Positions 43,616 through 50,125 of a stretch of DNA of 50,125 bases are shown here, piece after piece. The stretch covers positions 1 through 50,125 of the forward strand of contig CAYPJU010000044.1 of the NCBI GenBank assembly GCA_964411125.1. Reading direction: 5' to 3'. A program made the translations under genes and the position numbers. Position 1 is the stretch's first letter. The number at the start of each line of letters is the position of its first letter. This stretch comes from JBFIHF01 sp964411125 (lineage in GTDB: Bacteria > Myxococcota_A > Bradymonadia > Bradymonadales > Bradymonadaceae). A model generated the notes under the pieces. It made no database searches, was not told where the DNA came from, and saw nothing but the letters and a program-made list of their open reading frames with translations.

Positions 43616-45979
43616 ATGAAACGCCTGCTCCCTGCCCTCCTCTCCCTCGCCCTGTTCGGCGGCTGTGTCTACGAGTCGTCCCACGACGTCACCTGCGACG
43701 AGGAGGGAACCGCCGAGGACGGACGCATCTGCCGCGACGGCGTGTGGGTCTCGAGCGGGGGGGCGGACGGCGGCGACGACGCGGGAACCGGCACGGGAGA
43801 CGCCGCGATCGACATGGCGGCCCCCGCTGACCTCGGCCGCGATCTCGGCGGGCCCGACCCCGACACGGGCACAACCGACGGGGGCGCACCCGATGCCGAC
43901 ATGGCGGCGCCCGACGCGGGCGACGCGGGCGACGCAGGCGACGCCTGCGTCCCCGAGCTCGAAGCCGACTTCTGCACCCGCCTCGGTGCCGGCTGCGGTC
44001 TCCTCGAAGACGTCGACAACTGTGGGGTACAGCGGTCGGTGGATTGCGGGACTTGCACCGATCCGGAAGTTTGCATGGCCAACGTCTGCGCCTGCGTCCC
44101 CGAGACGAACCAGGAGTTCTGCGCACGGCTCGTGAAGAACTGCGACGAAGTCACCGCCCCCGACAACTGCGGCGTCGACCGCACCGTCGACTGCGGCGCG
44201 TGCACGATGCCCGCCACATGCGGCGGCGGAGGCACCCCCAACGTCTGCGCTTGCCCCGGTCAGACCGACGCCGCGTTCTGCACCGCCAACAACGCCGTCT
44301 GCGGCGCTTTCACCGGCCTCGACGAGTGCAACCAGATGCGCAGCGTCGACTGCGGCACGTGCGCGAGCCCCGAAACCTGCGGCGCCGAAACCGCCAACCA
44401 GTGCGACTGCCCCGATGACGCCGCCGTCTGCGCCGCCCTCGGCGCCGAATGCGGCGTGCTCGATGTCACGGGTCAATGCGGCAACAAGACCAGCGTCGAT
44501 TGCGCCGGCTGCCAGGCCAACGCCTCCTGCAGCCAGAACATGTGCTCCTGCGACTCCGGGTTCGTCGACGACGGCAGCGGCAATTGCGTCGACGTCGACG
44601 AGTGCGCGACAGCAGCCGACAATTGCGATACCAACGCCACGTGCACCAACGAGGTCGGCGGTTTCGACTGCACCTGCAACACCGGCTGGATGGGCAGCGG
44701 GACCACCTGCTCGGACATCGACGAATGCGCGACCAGCGCCGACGACTGCGACCCGAACGCCACCTGCACCAACAACACCGGCGGCTTCGACTGCACCTGC
44801 AACACCGGCTGGATGGGGAGCGGAACCACCTGCTCCGACGTCGACGAGTGCGCCGCCGGTACCGACGACTGTGACCCCAACGCGACCTGCACCAACAACA
44901 CCGGCGGCTTCGATTGCGCCTGCAACGCCGGATTCTCGGGCAACGGGAAAACCTGCACCGCCGATGTCACCTACGTCAACGCCGTCTACCAGGTCGAGAT
45001 CACCCTCGCCGACGGTACCTCCACCAACTCCGCGTCTCTCCCCGCCTCGGTCGACGCCGCCGGCGCCGTCGTCTTCGCCTCGAAACACGTCGACTCGCAG
45101 CGCGACATTCGCAACTCCCTCGTCGACGTCTACCTGAGCGCCTCCGACACCGTCACCGCCGTCCGAGACTCGTCCGACGGCGAAGTCGTCGTCGTCGCGA
45201 CCGTCGTCGAGTTCGACCCCACGAAAGTCGCTGTCCAGACCGGAACCTTCTCCGGTCAGACCGCGGTCCCGATCACGACCGTCGACACCAAGAACTCATT
45301 CGTCCTCTTCAGCTACCAGGGCACCTCCAACCGGCTCGACAAGAACGAAGAGATGATGTCCGTCGCTTTCGAGGGCTCCGACTCCATCCGTTTCGACCGA
45401 GAAGGCTCCCACGGCACCATGACGGGTCACTGGTATGTCGCGACTGCGCAGACCGACGAGCTCGACGTTCAGCACGTCAGCACCGCGATGGCCGACGGGA
45501 CCGACACCCTCGACGTCCCGATCCCCACCGCCGTCGACCCGGCGACGACCTTCATCATCTACAGCAGCCAGTACGACACGAACCGCAGCGAAGGCCGCCG
45601 AGCCCACGTTTCGTGCGCGTTGCAGTCGGGGACCAACGTCCGCTGCGAGCGCGACGACAACCGCGACGGAATCACCAACCTCAACATCCAGATCATTGCG
45701 CTGAACGACGGCGTCGTGCGCCGCGGCAGCGACACCCTGACCGGCACCGACCTCGATGCCACCACCACCCTCGCTCCCGCCGCTTCCGCCACCAGCATGG
45801 CCTGGGGCGGAGTGACCGGAAACCTCGGCGCCGTCCACACCACCCAGCAGGGGGACGGCGAGCGAGCCGCGGCCTACGTCACCACTTCGCTACAGTCGGC
45901 CAACGCCGAGGTCCTCGTCGAACGCGGAGACGACGGCGCCGACGCCATCTCGACCTGGGAAGTGGTCGAGTGGCCCTGA
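43616..45979 (+). CDS. Cys-rich and EGF-like repeat lipoprotein
   Basis: A 787-residue surface lipoprotein. Lipobox LFGGC (Cys17) and an Asp/Gly/Ala linker lead to about residue 115. Then come four repeats of about 45 residues, each with the pattern FCxxLxxxCG...CG...VDCGxC...C.C. Three calcium-binding EGF-like modules (DVDECA... and DIDECA..., each 41 residues) follow, then a beta-rich C-terminal part of about 330 residues. In the latter a pattern ending in ATVVEF, IQIIAL and WEVVEWP recurs about three times, apparently an undescribed repeat module. The layout suggests adhesion or matrix binding. ATG 43616; it is the first gene on this strand after the minus cluster. Confidence 0.85.
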   Translation: MKRLLPALLSLALFGGCVYESSHDVTCDEEGTAEDGRICRDGVWVSSGGADGGDDAGTGTGDAAIDMAAPADLGRDLGGPDPDTGTTDGGAPDADMAAPDAGDAGDAGDACVPELEADFCTRLGAGCGLLEDVDNCGVQRSVDCGTCTDPEVCMANVCACVPETNQEFCARLVKNCDEVTAPDNCGVDRTVDCGACTMPATCGGGGTPNVCACPGQTDAAFCTANNAVCGAFTGLDECNQMRSVDCGTCASPETCGAETANQCDCPDDAAVCAALGAECGVLDVTGQCGNKTSVDCAGCQANASCSQNMCSCDSGFVDDGSGNCVDVDECATAADNCDTNATCTNEVGGFDCTCNTGWMGSGTTCSDIDECATSADDCDPNATCTNNTGGFDCTCNTGWMGSGTTCSDVDECAAGTDDCDPNATCTNNTGGFDCACNAGFSGNGKTCTADVTYVNAVYQVEITLADGTSTNSASLPASVDAAGAVVFASKHVDSQRDIRNSLVDVYLSASDTVTAVRDSSDGEVVVVATVVEFDPTKVAVQTGTFSGQTAVPITTVDTKNSFVLFSYQGTSNRLDKNEEMMSVAFEGSDSIRFDREGSHGTMTGHWYVATAQTDELDVQHVSTAMADGTDTLDVPIPTAVDPATTFIIYSSQYDTNRSEGRRAHVSCALQSGTNVRCERDDNRDGITNLNIQIIALNDGVVRRGSDTLTGTDLDATTTLAPAASATSMAWGGVTGNLGAVHTTQQGDGERAAAYVTTSLQSANAEVLVERGDDGADAISTWEVVEWP
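44591..44959 (+). repeat. Three tandem 123-bp repeats encoding EGF-like modules
   Basis: Copies start at 44591, 44714 and 44837 with an exact period of 123 bases (41 codons). Copies 2 and 3 are nearly identical over long stretches, including silent positions, which implies recent duplication or gene conversion. Confidence 0.85.
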
Positions 45980-45983
45980 GGGT

Positions 45984-46025
45984 CGCGGTGAGCGGGCAGC
46001 GGGCAGCGGGCAGCGGACAGCGCGG
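45984..46025 (+). repeat. Heptanucleotide simple repeat, AGCGG core (locus 2)
   Basis: AGCGGGC, AGCGGGC, AGCGGGC and AGCGGAC (45991-46018), with looser units CGCGGTG before and AGCGCGG after. It starts only a few bases after the stop of the EGF-like lipoprotein gene and reads in its sense. The remaining spacer to 46250 shows no gene. Confidence 0.85.
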
Positions 46026-46250
46026 GGGGCGATGCACTGGTTCGGTGAGCGCGCGTCTCGCGCGACTCATCTCCGTCCTCGCAAAGTTCCGAGCGCACCC
46101 CTCTTCGGAGCTTGTGGACGGGCCTCGCACTTCGGCTCGACTTCTAACCGGCCTCCAGAATTTCCCACCATTTGTTGCCGGTCACCCGTAGGATCTGAAG
46201 CGGGAACGAGACCACGCCATTCGGGCCGGTCGACGACCAGGGGACAATCA

Positions 46251-47354
46251 ATGAAGACGCCACACCAACTCATCGCAATCACGTTCGCCAGCCTACTTTC
46301 CTGTGCACCGCCCGGCGGCAGGGTCGAACCCGGCACCGCGGATTTCGAGAACACCAGCGCCGACGCGGAATGCAACGGCTGGGCCGAGGGACCCGCCATG
46401 ACGTCGGAACGCGTCGACCACACGATGACCCTGCTTCCCGACGGCCGCGTGCTCGTGACAGGCGGGACGGACGCATCCGTGGCCGCCACGTCGACGACCG
46501 AGCTATGGAATCCGATCGGCGACGCCTGGGCGCCCGGCCCGTCGCTGGCGGTGCCCCGCACCGGTCATGCCGCCGTGCTGCTCGACGATGGCACCGTCTT
46601 GCTGATGGGCGGGACCGACGACGTGGGCAATGCCCTCGACTCCACCGAAATCTTTAACCCCGCCGATGATACGCTCACGGCCGGAGCCACGATGTCCGGC
46701 CCCCATGGTGAACCGCAGGCCGTGCGAGTTCCCGCCGGCCGGGTCCTGTTGATGGACGGCGACCCCGCCGCGACCGAACCCACGGTCGACTTCTACGACC
46801 CTGTCAAAGCCGTGTGGCGCTCCCCCGGATCGCCCTGGAGCCCCGCCCCGCAGCCGTCCCTACACCCGTTCGGCACCACCATGGTCGCCGTCGTCACCCA
46901 CGCTCCGGACAGCGGCGACCCCATCGGCCTCGAATTCTGGTACGATGCCGACACCCGCGGCGAGCTCGGCGAACAGTTCGAGTCGTTCCAGACCTCCGAC
47001 TGCATCGGCAACGGCCACCAGTCCATCCGCGTCTCCAGCGAACGTTCCATACTCGCCGGCGGAAACGGATGCCTCGTCTCGCTATCGGGTCGTGGACCCT
47101 CCACGTCAGTCATCGATACCGACGGCACAGCGACCGACCTACTTCCGCTCGGAAATGGAACGGTCTTCCTCGGCGCTCCAGGTTCCGCTCGCGTGCTCGA
47201 CCCCACCGACGACAGCATCGAGGATTTTGAGCCCCTCCCCGCCACGAACGTCCAAGCTGTCGTCCGCACCGACGCAGTCACGATGGTGACCGGCGGCGTC
47301 GACCCCGACCAGGTGGCGGTCGCGACGACATGGGTGTCGTGCACGACTCGCTAG
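46251..47354 (+). CDS. Kelch-repeat-like lipoprotein
   Basis: A 367-residue lipoprotein with lipobox LLSC (Cys18) and a short linker. The globular part carries kelch-type blades: MTLLPDGRVLVTGGTD, ELWNPIGDAWAPGP, AAVLLDDGTVLLMGGTD and EIFNPADDTLTAGA are two clear blades, and degenerate ones follow. Such propellers bind proteins or glycans. The C-terminal blade ends VTGGVDPD. ATG 46251 has a weak AGGGG upstream; the frame upstream is spurious. It ends close to the convergent lipoprotein gene. Confidence 0.82.
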   Translation: MKTPHQLIAITFASLLSCAPPGGRVEPGTADFENTSADAECNGWAEGPAMTSERVDHTMTLLPDGRVLVTGGTDASVAATSTTELWNPIGDAWAPGPSLAVPRTGHAAVLLDDGTVLLMGGTDDVGNALDSTEIFNPADDTLTAGATMSGPHGEPQAVRVPAGRVLLMDGDPAATEPTVDFYDPVKAVWRSPGSPWSPAPQPSLHPFGTTMVAVVTHAPDSGDPIGLEFWYDADTRGELGEQFESFQTSDCIGNGHQSIRVSSERSILAGGNGCLVSLSGRGPSTSVIDTDGTATDLLPLGNGTVFLGAPGSARVLDPTDDSIEDFEPLPATNVQAVVRTDAVTMVTGGVDPDQVAVATTWVSCTTR

Positions 47355-47427
47355 TTGCGTTCGCCCGCCTCGGTGCCGCGTTTTTCGCCCGCCCGCCCCA
47401 TGCCTCGCGTACACCCCCTAACCGCCA

Positions 47428-47455
47428 CCGCTACCCGCTAACCGCTAACCGCTAT
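47428..47455 (-). repeat. Heptanucleotide simple repeat, AGCGG core (locus 3)
   Basis: On the minus strand: ATAGCGG, TTAGCGG, TTAGCGG, GTAGCGG. The array begins two bases after the stop codon of the lipoprotein gene ending at 47458 and reads in its sense. It fills part of the 103-base convergent spacer with the kelch gene. Confidence 0.85.
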
Positions 47456-47457
47456 CC

Positions 47458-47982
47458 TCACTGCCCCATCGCGCTCTTCATCTCCATCAACTCGCGCGCG
47501 CTGTACCCCTCGTCGTGAAACCACACCACCTTGCCGCTCTGATCCAGCACCATCACGCGCGCGTTCAGCCCCCGCTCGTTCCCCGTGAAGGCGACGATCT
47601 CGCCGGCATCCTCGTACACGGTGATCACGATCGCCCAGTCCTCCGACGGAATGCCGCTCCGCATCCCCTCGTCGATCCTCCCCGAGATCAGCTCCGGCAC
47701 GAAACCCTTCACCGTCGGTACTTCGTAGATCCTGGCGTCGACGCCGCCCTGCAGCATCCCTAGGAGCCACCGGTCGACGTCGAACTGCGCGTCCTGTTCG
47801 TAGGCAACCAGCAGCACCGTCGGCTTCTCGGGCCCCACGACGTCGTCGGGCAGCGTCGTCGGTTGTTCGGTCAGCGTCTGCCCCGACACGGTCGGGAACT
47901 TCTCCCCCACCGGCTTGCGATTCGGCACCGTCGAGGAACAGGCGGCGAGAGCGATTACGGCCAACGAGATGACGATGCGCAT
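47458..47982 (-). CDS. Thioredoxin-fold-like lipoprotein without active-site Cys
   Basis: A 174-residue lipoprotein with lipobox ALAAC (Cys15). The mature part looks like a thioredoxin/peroxiredoxin fold: an early FPTVSG segment, a strand TVLLVAYEQDAQFDVDRWLLG where CxxC would lie, then VITVYED, and a strand MVLDQSGKVVWFHDEG. There is no Cys after the lipobox, so it is not a redox enzyme. It resembles YtfJ or AhpC-like lipoproteins without catalytic residues. It is divergent from the small envelope protein gene. Confidence 0.7.
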   Translation of the reverse strand: MRIVISLAVIALAACSSTVPNRKPVGEKFPTVSGQTLTEQPTTLPDDVVGPEKPTVLLVAYEQDAQFDVDRWLLGMLQGGVDARIYEVPTVKGFVPELISGRIDEGMRSGIPSEDWAIVITVYEDAGEIVAFTGNERGLNARVMVLDQSGKVVWFHDEGYSARELMEMKSAMGQ

Positions 47983-48192
47983 CGGAACTCCATGTCTGGA
48001 CGGTCGTTGGATGCACGCATCCCTCCCGAGTTTCCGGGCTTTCAGCCTACGCCGGAACCCTCCTCCCCGAAGCCTGGTGGGTCCGGGCCGAAACGGGAAG
48101 GTGTTTCTTTTCTTCGGCCGCCGCCCTCACGAGGTATCTTCGTGGAGGGCCCGACCGTCGAGCCCCACGCTCGCTCTCGCAGGGGGAACGCC

Positions 48193-48732
48193 GTGAAGAT
48201 CCGGCAATCGCTCGCTACGACACTCGTGCTCTCGGTATTCTGGAGCGCCGACGCTGCTGCGCTCGGACCGCCGCTCGGCGACGGAGGTTTCGTCCGCTTC
48301 GGCCTCGGCCCGGCCGTCGCGCAGGATTTCGGGGGCCCTGATGCCGTGCCGATGCCAGGCTTCGCTCTCCTCCTCGGCCTCGGCGGGTGGGTGACCGACC
48401 AGATCGCCCTCGAGGTCGGCGGCGATGCCTCGATCGCATGGAGCCTCACAGAGCGGACCGGCGAGCCCGCTTCCGAGTCGATCACCGCCGGCGTAAAGGC
48501 GCGCTACCTCCTCGATCGACGCCGTCCAGACTACGTCGTCGCGGGCCTCGGTGTAGCCGGACGCCTCGACGGCGGCGTCTCCGGCGGCGGAGCGTACGCA
48601 GGTTATGGACTCCAGATGAGCACCGGGGTCGGCTTCGTCCTCGCCTACACCCCGAGAGTCGTCGAGATCGACACGGCCCCGACCTTCGTCCACGCCATCG
48701 TCGCCTGCGGCACCCTCACCCTCGACTTCTAA
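48193..48732 (+). CDS. Small outer-membrane beta-barrel-like protein
   Basis: A 179-residue exported protein. Signal peptide about 1-21, then alternating hydrophobic/polar strands rich in Gly and aromatic residues ending in a C-terminal strand ...GTLTLDF, the terminal Phe typical of outer-membrane barrels. About eight strands are possible. GTG 48193 is used because AGGGGGA precedes it and the signal peptide starts here; the long in-frame extension to 47863 overlaps the divergent gene. Function unknown. Confidence 0.7.
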   Translation: MKIRQSLATTLVLSVFWSADAAALGPPLGDGGFVRFGLGPAVAQDFGGPDAVPMPGFALLLGLGGWVTDQIALEVGGDASIAWSLTERTGEPASESITAGVKARYLLDRRRPDYVVAGLGVAGRLDGGVSGGGAYAGYGLQMSTGVGFVLAYTPRVVEIDTAPTFVHAIVACGTLTLDF

Positions 48733-48757
48733 TCGGCCGCCGCCTCACCAAAAACGC

Positions 48758-48806
48758 GGGTCCAGGGATGCAATCCCTGGTGGGGTCTGTGGCAAAGCCC
48801 CAGGGT
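48758..48806 (+). repeat. Dispersed double-hairpin repeat (third locus)
   Basis: Similar to the 92-bp tandem unit at 24.3 kb. CCAGGGAT-gca-ATCCCTGG (48762-48780) is a perfect 8-bp stem, and TGGGG (48781) pairs with CCCCA further on. It lies directly after the gene ending at 48732 and reads in the same sense, preceded by AAAAACG as in the other copies. Confidence 0.7.
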
Positions 48807-48876
48807 CTGCGTCGCCACCCGTCACGGCCGACGGCTCGGGCTCGCAGTCCAGCTCGAATGATGCGACCATCGGAGC

Positions 48877-50076
48877 ATGCGCCGTGCCGTCACATCGACC
48901 TCCGCCGCTCTGGTGGTGCTCTTCTGCGCGAGCCAGGCCCACGCCGTTCGATGGATGCACTGGCCCACCAACCGCGCCGACAGCGCCTCTCGCTACATCT
49001 CTCAGGGCTTCTACGGGGACTACATCTCATACTGTTGCGCATCCGGCACGAACTGCCGAGGGGGATGTGGGACTCACAACGGCTACGACTATGCGGTTCC
49101 CAGCGGCACGCCGCTCTACGCGGTCGCGCCTGGGATCGTGGACGAAGTGCACACGACCGACACCCGTGGCGACTACGGAAACGCCGGCCTCTACGTGCGA
49201 ATCCGACACGACGCGAACTCTGTATCGGCGCTGGGCGACGACGTCTTCTATTCCGGGTACCTCCACATGTCCCGCATCGACGTCGCCGCCGGCGACGCCG
49301 TCACCACCACCACCCGTATCGGGCTCTCGGGCGCCAGCGGCGGGGTCGCCGCGCACCTGCACCTCCACCTCGCACGCGACCGGACGTTCTGCGGAGCCCC
49401 CGTCGATCCGGGCTGCCCCGACCCACCGAATCTCGAAGGTTCCGTCATCCCCGGGTTCCTCGCCGGCTCGGCCTGCGAGCAACGCTGCGACCCGAACGTC
49501 GAGAACATGTGGCTCACCCCCGCCTCCTACGGAGACGAAGCGTACGGCGGCTGCATGGGCCTCGACTACTTCGGGCGATGCGACGGCGCCGTCCTGCATT
49601 GGTGCGAAAATGGCGCGCCCAAGACCGCCGACTGCGCCGAGACCGACCGCGTCTGCACCCTCGAGAACGACGAGGTCGGCTACAACTGCAAGCCATGCGA
49701 CGAGCTCGGCCTGCCTGACTGCAGCGACGATGGCACCACTCACTCCTCGTGCGCCGCGGGCACCGTCGTCACCGAACAATGCGCCCACGGCTGCGACCCG
49801 CAACGAGGCTGCCTCCCCGAGTCCCCCCCGCCCGACATGGGCTCGGACCTCCCCGACGCAGGCGCGTCCCCGCCTCCGTCGATGGACATGCACGTCGGCA
49901 CCCCGAGCACCCTCGACGCCGACGGACCACCCGAGCCCGACGAGACCCGCACCATCCGCGGCGAGGGCTGCTGCGCCACCCCGGGCCGAGGCCCGACATC
50001 CCCGTTCTCTACCTTCGTGTTCTTCGCAATGTTCCTCGCCGTCCGCCGGCTTCGGTCGCGGCTCCCCGCGGGTTGA
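48877..50076 (+). CDS. Exported M23 peptidase-like protein with C-terminal anchor
   Basis: A 399-residue exported protein. Signal peptide (about 1-23) then an M23 (LytM) domain with HNGYDYAVP (His67, Asp71), the usual APGIVDEV turn, and AAHLHLHLARD (residues 159-167), so the zinc ligands are present. From about 185, a Cys-rich region (CDPNVEN..., CDGAVLHWC, CKPCDELGLPDC) and a Pro/Met/Asp linker. The C-terminus GCCATPGRG, a hydrophobic helix and RRLRSRLPAG resembles a MYXO-CTERM anchor. Probably cleaves peptidoglycan or binds it. ATG 48877. Confidence 0.88.
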   Translation: MRRAVTSTSAALVVLFCASQAHAVRWMHWPTNRADSASRYISQGFYGDYISYCCASGTNCRGGCGTHNGYDYAVPSGTPLYAVAPGIVDEVHTTDTRGDYGNAGLYVRIRHDANSVSALGDDVFYSGYLHMSRIDVAAGDAVTTTTRIGLSGASGGVAAHLHLHLARDRTFCGAPVDPGCPDPPNLEGSVIPGFLAGSACEQRCDPNVENMWLTPASYGDEAYGGCMGLDYFGRCDGAVLHWCENGAPKTADCAETDRVCTLENDEVGYNCKPCDELGLPDCSDDGTTHSSCAAGTVVTEQCAHGCDPQRGCLPESPPPDMGSDLPDAGASPPPSMDMHVGTPSTLDADGPPEPDETRTIRGEGCCATPGRGPTSPFSTFVFFAMFLAVRRLRSRLPAG

Positions 50077-50079
50077 GAC

Positions 50080-50125
50080 GAGATCGAGAACGAGATCGAG
50101 AACGAGAACGAGATCGAGAACGAGA
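50080..50125 (+). repeat. Hexanucleotide simple repeat GAGATC/GAGAAC at window end
   Basis: Seven full hexamers, GAGATC, GAGAAC, GAGATC, GAGAAC, GAGAAC, GAGATC, GAGAAC, plus GAGA. It begins four bases after the stop of the M23 gene and continues out of the window. Confidence 0.85.

Noticed and set aside
43553..45088. A 511-codon minus-strand Gly/Ala/Val-rich frame
   Set aside because: Shadow of the Cys-rich and EGF-like gene; its low-complexity sequence mirrors that gene's repeats.
1..50125. tRNA, rRNA, IS elements, prophage or a known defence system
   Set aside because: No cloverleaf-like or rRNA-like stretch, transposase, integrase, phage gene or defence gene set was recognised on either strand.

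Overview
The window looks like a chromosomal stretch of a high-GC, aerobic or microaerobic Gram-negative bacterium of the Myxococcota (Sandaracinaceae/Polyangiales or Bradymonadales type). The grounds are high GC with very dense GC-biased open frames on both strands, two eukaryote-like Ser/Thr kinases with large ectodomains, and about a dozen lipoproteins whose lipobox is followed by Asp/Gly/Ala/Pro-rich linkers. Further grounds are secreted multi-domain proteins (EGF-like, M23, M64, DUF2330, fasciclin, kelch) and C-terminal helix-plus-Arg tails resembling MYXO-CTERM anchors. The lineage is an inference. A run of exactly 100 N at 5275-5374 marks an assembly gap, so this is a draft or metagenome-derived contig.

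Layout. 1-6.2 kb: tRNA thiolase TtcA, a tiny exported protein, Ser/Thr kinase 1, an MBL-fold hydrolase, a class II aldolase cut by the gap, and a GST-like protein. 6.4-10.6 kb: a 1219-residue FecR/VIT/VWA lipoprotein translationally coupled to a small lipoprotein. 10.6-17.8 kb (minus): one compact cbb3 oxidase operon, ccoNO-ccoQ-ccoP-ccoG-ccoH-ccoI-ccoS, with overlapping or nearly touching genes, a fused CcoN-CcoO and a one-heme CcoP. It faces a divergent TauE/SafE-like transporter. 18.9-24.2 kb: beta-CASP RNase, PAP2 phosphatase, ABC exporter, YHYH/SNase-like nuclease and a Cys-rich lipoprotein. 24.3-28.9 kb: a 92-bp tandem repeat, a lipoprotein, a four-domain fasciclin lipoprotein with a clear terminator, and a CarH/LitR-like B12-binding MerR regulator. 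29-36.2 kb: SLC12-like transporter, two small proteins, Ser/Thr kinase 2 with a degenerate esterase-like ectodomain, and a DUF2330 protein. 36.3-43.4 kb: esterase lipoprotein, transglutaminase-like protein, pirin, an HTH protein, an M64 peptidase with FN3 domains, and a lipoprotein. 43.6-50.1 kb: EGF-repeat lipoprotein, kelch-type lipoprotein, two envelope proteins and an M23-domain protein.

The genes mostly serve respiration (cbb3 oxidase with its copper and assembly factors), envelope sensing (kinases, VWA protein) and surface or secreted functions. I found no rRNA, tRNA, phage, IS element or CRISPR array.

The least explained features are: (i) heptanucleotide repeats with a shared AGCGG core, each reading in gene sense just after a stop codon, plus a hexamer array in the same position after the last gene; (ii) a Ser/Thr kinase fused to a feruloyl-esterase-like domain that appears to have lost its serine; (iii) a CarH-like photoreceptor candidate that keeps the B12-binding residues but has Val where Thermus CarH uses its second histidine; (iv) a dispersed double-hairpin repeat; (v) a sigma54-like promoter and an upstream inverted repeat before the cbb3 operon.
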